Of a stretch of DNA of 64,000 nucleotides, positions 61,470 to 64,000 are shown in pieces. Source of the DNA: JAFNAG01 sp963824985 (GTDB taxonomy: Bacteria > Acidobacteriota > UBA6911); NCBI GenBank assembly GCA_963824985.1, contig CAWGRQ010000048.1, forward strand, positions 38,469-102,468, written 5' to 3'. Under the pieces are notes generated by a model, which ran no database searches, had not been told where the DNA came from, and was given only the letters and a program-made list of their open reading frames with translations. How positions within the stretch are numbered: the stretch's first letter is position 1; each line of letters begins with the position of its first letter. A program made the position numbers and the translations under genes.

Positions 61470-63240
61470 GGATTTCAAGGGACGCATCCCGGCGTTTTCA
61501 TCCGTCCCTTGCCGGTTCCAGATCGAACGCTCAGAGAAATCTTGGCTCAAAACCGCAGGCCGGCAGTTAGACAGCGTGTGGCGTGTGGCCCTGAAGGGCG
61601 GAGGAGGGTTGCCCCGTAATGCCCGATTTTTATGCAGCGTCCTGGCTATGGGAGTCCCTTCCAAAGGGCGGTGGTACCTTTGCGGGGCAGGATTTCACAG
61701 TCTGTGAGACCCCGGCCGAATACCGTCCCCGGAATCCCGCGGAGAGCCTTCTCTATCGCGTTCTTGCCGCAGAGCTGGAGAATTTTCTCGAGCGGCAACG
61801 GCTGCGGGACCGGCACGTACCCCGGTTTGTGGAAAGGGAGCTGCGTTCCTTCCTCGATTGCGGCATCATGGCTCGGGGCTTTTTACGCATTCACTGCGAC
61901 GCCTGCCGCCTCGATAGACTCCTCCCTTACTCTTGTAAATGCAGGGGTTTCTGTCCTTCCTGTTGCGGACGGCGGATGGCGGATACCGCCGCCCATCTCG
62001 TGGATCGAGTCTTTCCCGAGGTCCCGGTTCGGCAATGGGTGCTGTCGCTTCCCTTTGCCATACGCTACCGGCTTGCCTACGATTCGTCCCTGCTGGGGGA
62101 AGTTCTGCGGATCTTCGTGTGTGCCGTCTTTGCCTCGATCCGCCGCCGTGCCGGCATTCCTGCTTCGGACCGCCGCGCACGGTGTGGCGCCGTTAGCTTT
62201 GTGCAGCGCTTCGGAGATGCCCTCCGGCTCAATCCCCACATCCATTCCATCGTGTTGGACGGCATCTACATCGTCAATGAAAAAGGAGAAGTGGTTTTCC
62301 GGCACGTGGCGCCTCCGGGCGACGCCGAAGTGGCGCGCGTTGCCGATCGCGTTCACCGCAGCGTTGCCAGGCTTCTCGAGCGCAAGGGCCTGGGGCCGGA
62401 GGCCGCTTCGGAGGAATCGGACACGCTTCAACGAGAGGAGTCGCTGCTGGCTGAGCTGTACGGCGCATCAATTTCGGGACGAGTGGCAACCGGCCCGCGC
62501 GCCGGCCGGCGTGTCACGAAGGTTGGCGACGAGGTCGATGTGGAAAGCCAAACCACGGCCTCCGGCTCATGCTGTGCGTCAGTTGCCGGCTATAGCGTTC
62601 ACGCAGGCGTCCGGATCGCGGCTCATGATCGCATGCGGCTTGAGCGTCTGGCGCGCTATGCGGGGCGCCCGCCGCTGGCCACGGAGCGGCTGTCGCTTCT
62701 GCCCGATGGAAGACTGCTCTATCGCCTCAAACGCCGCTGGCGGGAGGGAACCTCGCATGTGATCTTCGAACCCGGCGAACTGGTTGAAAAGCTGGCTGCG
62801 CTTGTGCCTCCGCCCCGCTTCAATTTGGTCAGCGTACCATGGCGTTCTTGCCCCGTCGGCCGCCTGGAGACCGCTGGTCGTTCCCGTTGCGCCGGCCTGC
62901 GATGCGACCACGCACCGTAATTGCCCCGCAGTCGCTGGCGACCCGGCAAATGCTAAAAAGAAAGGGGATAACCGGCCCAGGAATTACTCCTGGGCTCAGC
63001 TTTTAAAAAGAGTCTTTGAGGTTGACGTTTTAAAATGTCCCCGTTGCGGCGGCCGCATGCGCATTCTTGCAGCGATAAATCCACCGGAAGCCATCCATAA
63101 GATTCTTGATTGCCTGGGTCTGCCAACGAGACCCCCGCCAATTGCAGCAGCATCGACCGCTGACCCCTACTTCTCCTGATCGGAAGGCTGCCAATCTGCT
63201 CCGCATACCAGAGGTGTCCCAAAAATCTCCTATCCTGAAC
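61470..63240 (+). mobile_element. IS91-type insertion sequence (approximate ends)
   Basis: Surrounds the transposase described at 61619-63179. On the left a hairpin (AAGGGACG at 61478-61485 with CGTCCCTT at 61503-61510) could be part of a terminal structure. On the right, GAAC at 63237-63240 fits the tetranucleotide that IS91 elements use as target next to their origin end. IS91 elements have no inverted repeats and make no target duplication, so the ends cannot be fixed from this copy. Confidence 0.55.
61619..63179 (+). pseudogene. IS91-family transposase, frameshifted
   Basis: HUH/Y2-type transposase readable across one frame change at about 62835. The first piece has the N-terminal zinc-binding domain (IHCDACRLDRLLPYSCKCRG, FCPSCCGRRMADTAAHLVDR), then VRQWVLSLPFAIRYRLAYDS and the HUH motif region RLNPHIHSIVLDGIYIVNEK. 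It continues through LLYRLKRRWREGTSHVIFEP to VPPPRFNLV. The second piece, in another frame, resumes with YHGVLAPSAAWRPLVVP and ends with LKCPRCGGRMRILAAINPPE, the standard C-terminal zinc ribbon of this family. Catalysis would nick single-stranded DNA and move the element by rolling circle. With the shift the element is probably inactive, unless the change is a sequencing error. Confidence 0.85.
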
Positions 63241-63485
63241 CTTTGTTGAGAGTTATGATAGCACCCAGCCAGGAAAAAGGGCCAAATTGGACCTAGTTTA
63301 CATATCGCATCTTATCAGAACTTGAGAACCGAGGACGGGGGAGCATGGGCCGGAGGAGGGCGAGAGAATCAGGCAGCTTATGCTTCCTATGTGCCTTAAG
63401 GCACACTTGCAGAGGCAACGATCCAACCAATCACAAGCACGAGAATCGTGGCTGTTTCAGGATTGAGACGCATGTGGACAGCGGT

Positions 63486-64000
63486 TCATTCATAGCGCAA
63501 AGCAGCCAGAGTATCCACGCGGGTCGCACGGCGCGCGGGCAGATAGGAGGCGAGCAGGCCGATGGTTGTCCAGAGAACACATACTCCCAGGTAGGTTGTT
63601 GGATCCGTGGTGTTGATGCCAAATACCATTTTTGCCATGACCCGGTTCAGCGCAAACGCTCCTGCCAAGCCAAGCATCTCGCCCACGAGGATCATCCACA
63701 GGCTTTGCCTGAGGAACAGGCCGAGTATATCCTGCTTCTGCGCGCCCAGCGCCATTCGGATACTCACTTCGTTTGTGCGCGAAGTGACCGTGTAAGCCAT
63801 GACGCCATAGATCCCCACTGCAGCGAGCACAATTGCGATCACGGCAAAGATTGCGATCAGCAGCAGGTTGAATCTGCGAGGCACGCCTGATTGCAACAAA
63901 ATTTGCTCCAAGGTCGCGATGCGAGTGATGGGCTGGTCCTTGTCGATCGACCATATAGCTTCGACCTGAGGAGCCAGGTCCAACGGGTCGCCCTTGGTCC
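63486..64000 (-). CDS. ADOP-type ABC transporter permease, N-terminal part outside the window
   Basis: The frame is open to the right edge; only the last 172 or so codons are inside. They hold the end of the second periplasmic domain (AIWSIDKDQPITRIATLEQI) and the C-terminal permease half: NLLLIAIFAVIAIVLAAVGI, GVMAYTVTSRTNEVSIRMAL, LWMILVGEMLGLAGAFALNR, YLGVCVLWTTIGLLASYLPA and the end RATRVDTLAALRYE. Same family as the gene at 1-2185. No regulator or ATPase is visible inside the window. Confidence 0.85.
   Translation of the reverse strand, partial: TKGDPLDLAPQVEAIWSIDKDQPITRIATLEQILLQSGVPRRFNLLLIAIFAVIAIVLAAVGIYGVMAYTVTSRTNEVSIRMALGAQKQDILGLFLRQSLWMILVGEMLGLAGAFALNRVMAKMVFGINTTDPTTYLGVCVLWTTIGLLASYLPARRATRVDTLAALRYE

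Noticed and set aside
63345..63890. 181-codon plus-strand frame at the right end
   Set aside because: It runs antisense to a permease with intact membrane segments and a conserved C-terminus, and has no recognisable product.

Overview
The window is high-GC bacterial DNA, most likely Acidobacteriota. The evidence is family content: FtsX/MacB-type permeases with an acidobacterial (ADOP) layout beside a PadR regulator, an acidobacterial VWFA-related protein, a TPR-CHAT protein with its own sigma factor, and many secreted peptidases and hypothetical proteins. This rests on recognising families, not on a database search. Apart from one IS91-type element the window looks chromosomal.

Layout. 1-2510: PadR regulator and a permease running off the left edge. 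3488-5535: small membrane protein, tRNA-Leu(UAA), secreted protein. 5757-13758: a co-directional, tightly spaced set of seven genes: exported TPR-CHAT caspase-like protein, sigma factor, membrane anti-sigma-like protein, a second sigma factor, a small membrane partner, a TonB-C-domain protein and an esterase. 13940-18365: HerA-like ATPase, gpsA and a class III sirtuin. 18446-21994: phosphohexomutase and an SDR on the minus strand, then a split ThDP decarboxylase. 22193-25919: a large kinase-fold protein lacking the catalytic residues (predicted pseudokinase) and a DUF302 protein. 26231-34900: two B12-type radical SAM proteins flanking a minus-strand set of chorismatase-like RidA protein, DAHP synthase and UbiX, plus a coiled-coil membrane protein and DoxX. 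35065-39264: cold-shock gene with a structured leader, hydrolase, VWFA protein, lipidated or anchored hypothetical protein. 39358-48349: a TCA-cycle block (mdh, icd, sdhB, sdhD, sdhC, sdhA) and cstA-ybdD. 48583-60742: heat-shock-type sigma factor, J-domain protein, enoyl-CoA hydratase, HDOD protein, M28 and M14 peptidases, PH-domain protein, acyl-CoA synthetase, DUF481 protein and a methyltransferase. 60863-64000: permease remnant, a frameshifted IS91-type element, and a second permease running off the right edge.

How it fits together. The most interesting unit is 5757-12988. It has the parts of a protease-controlled transcription switch: a caspase-like CHAT protease with a TPR sensor array, a sigma factor whose start overlaps the protease stop codon, and a membrane protein that looks like the sigma antagonist. 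This parallels the TPR-CHAT / Csx30 / RpoE arrangement of type III-E CRISPR loci, but there is no CRISPR here and the CHAT protein carries a signal peptide. A second sigma/membrane-partner pair and a TonB-C protein follow without a gap.

Cautions. sdhB carries three frame changes within about 210 bp, cstA carries two compensating ones, and the IS91 transposase carries one. In the two housekeeping genes base-calling error is as likely as decay. Intergenic spaces hold a dispersed palindromic repeat family, a 34-nt repeat present twice, and a MITE-like element beside sdhB.
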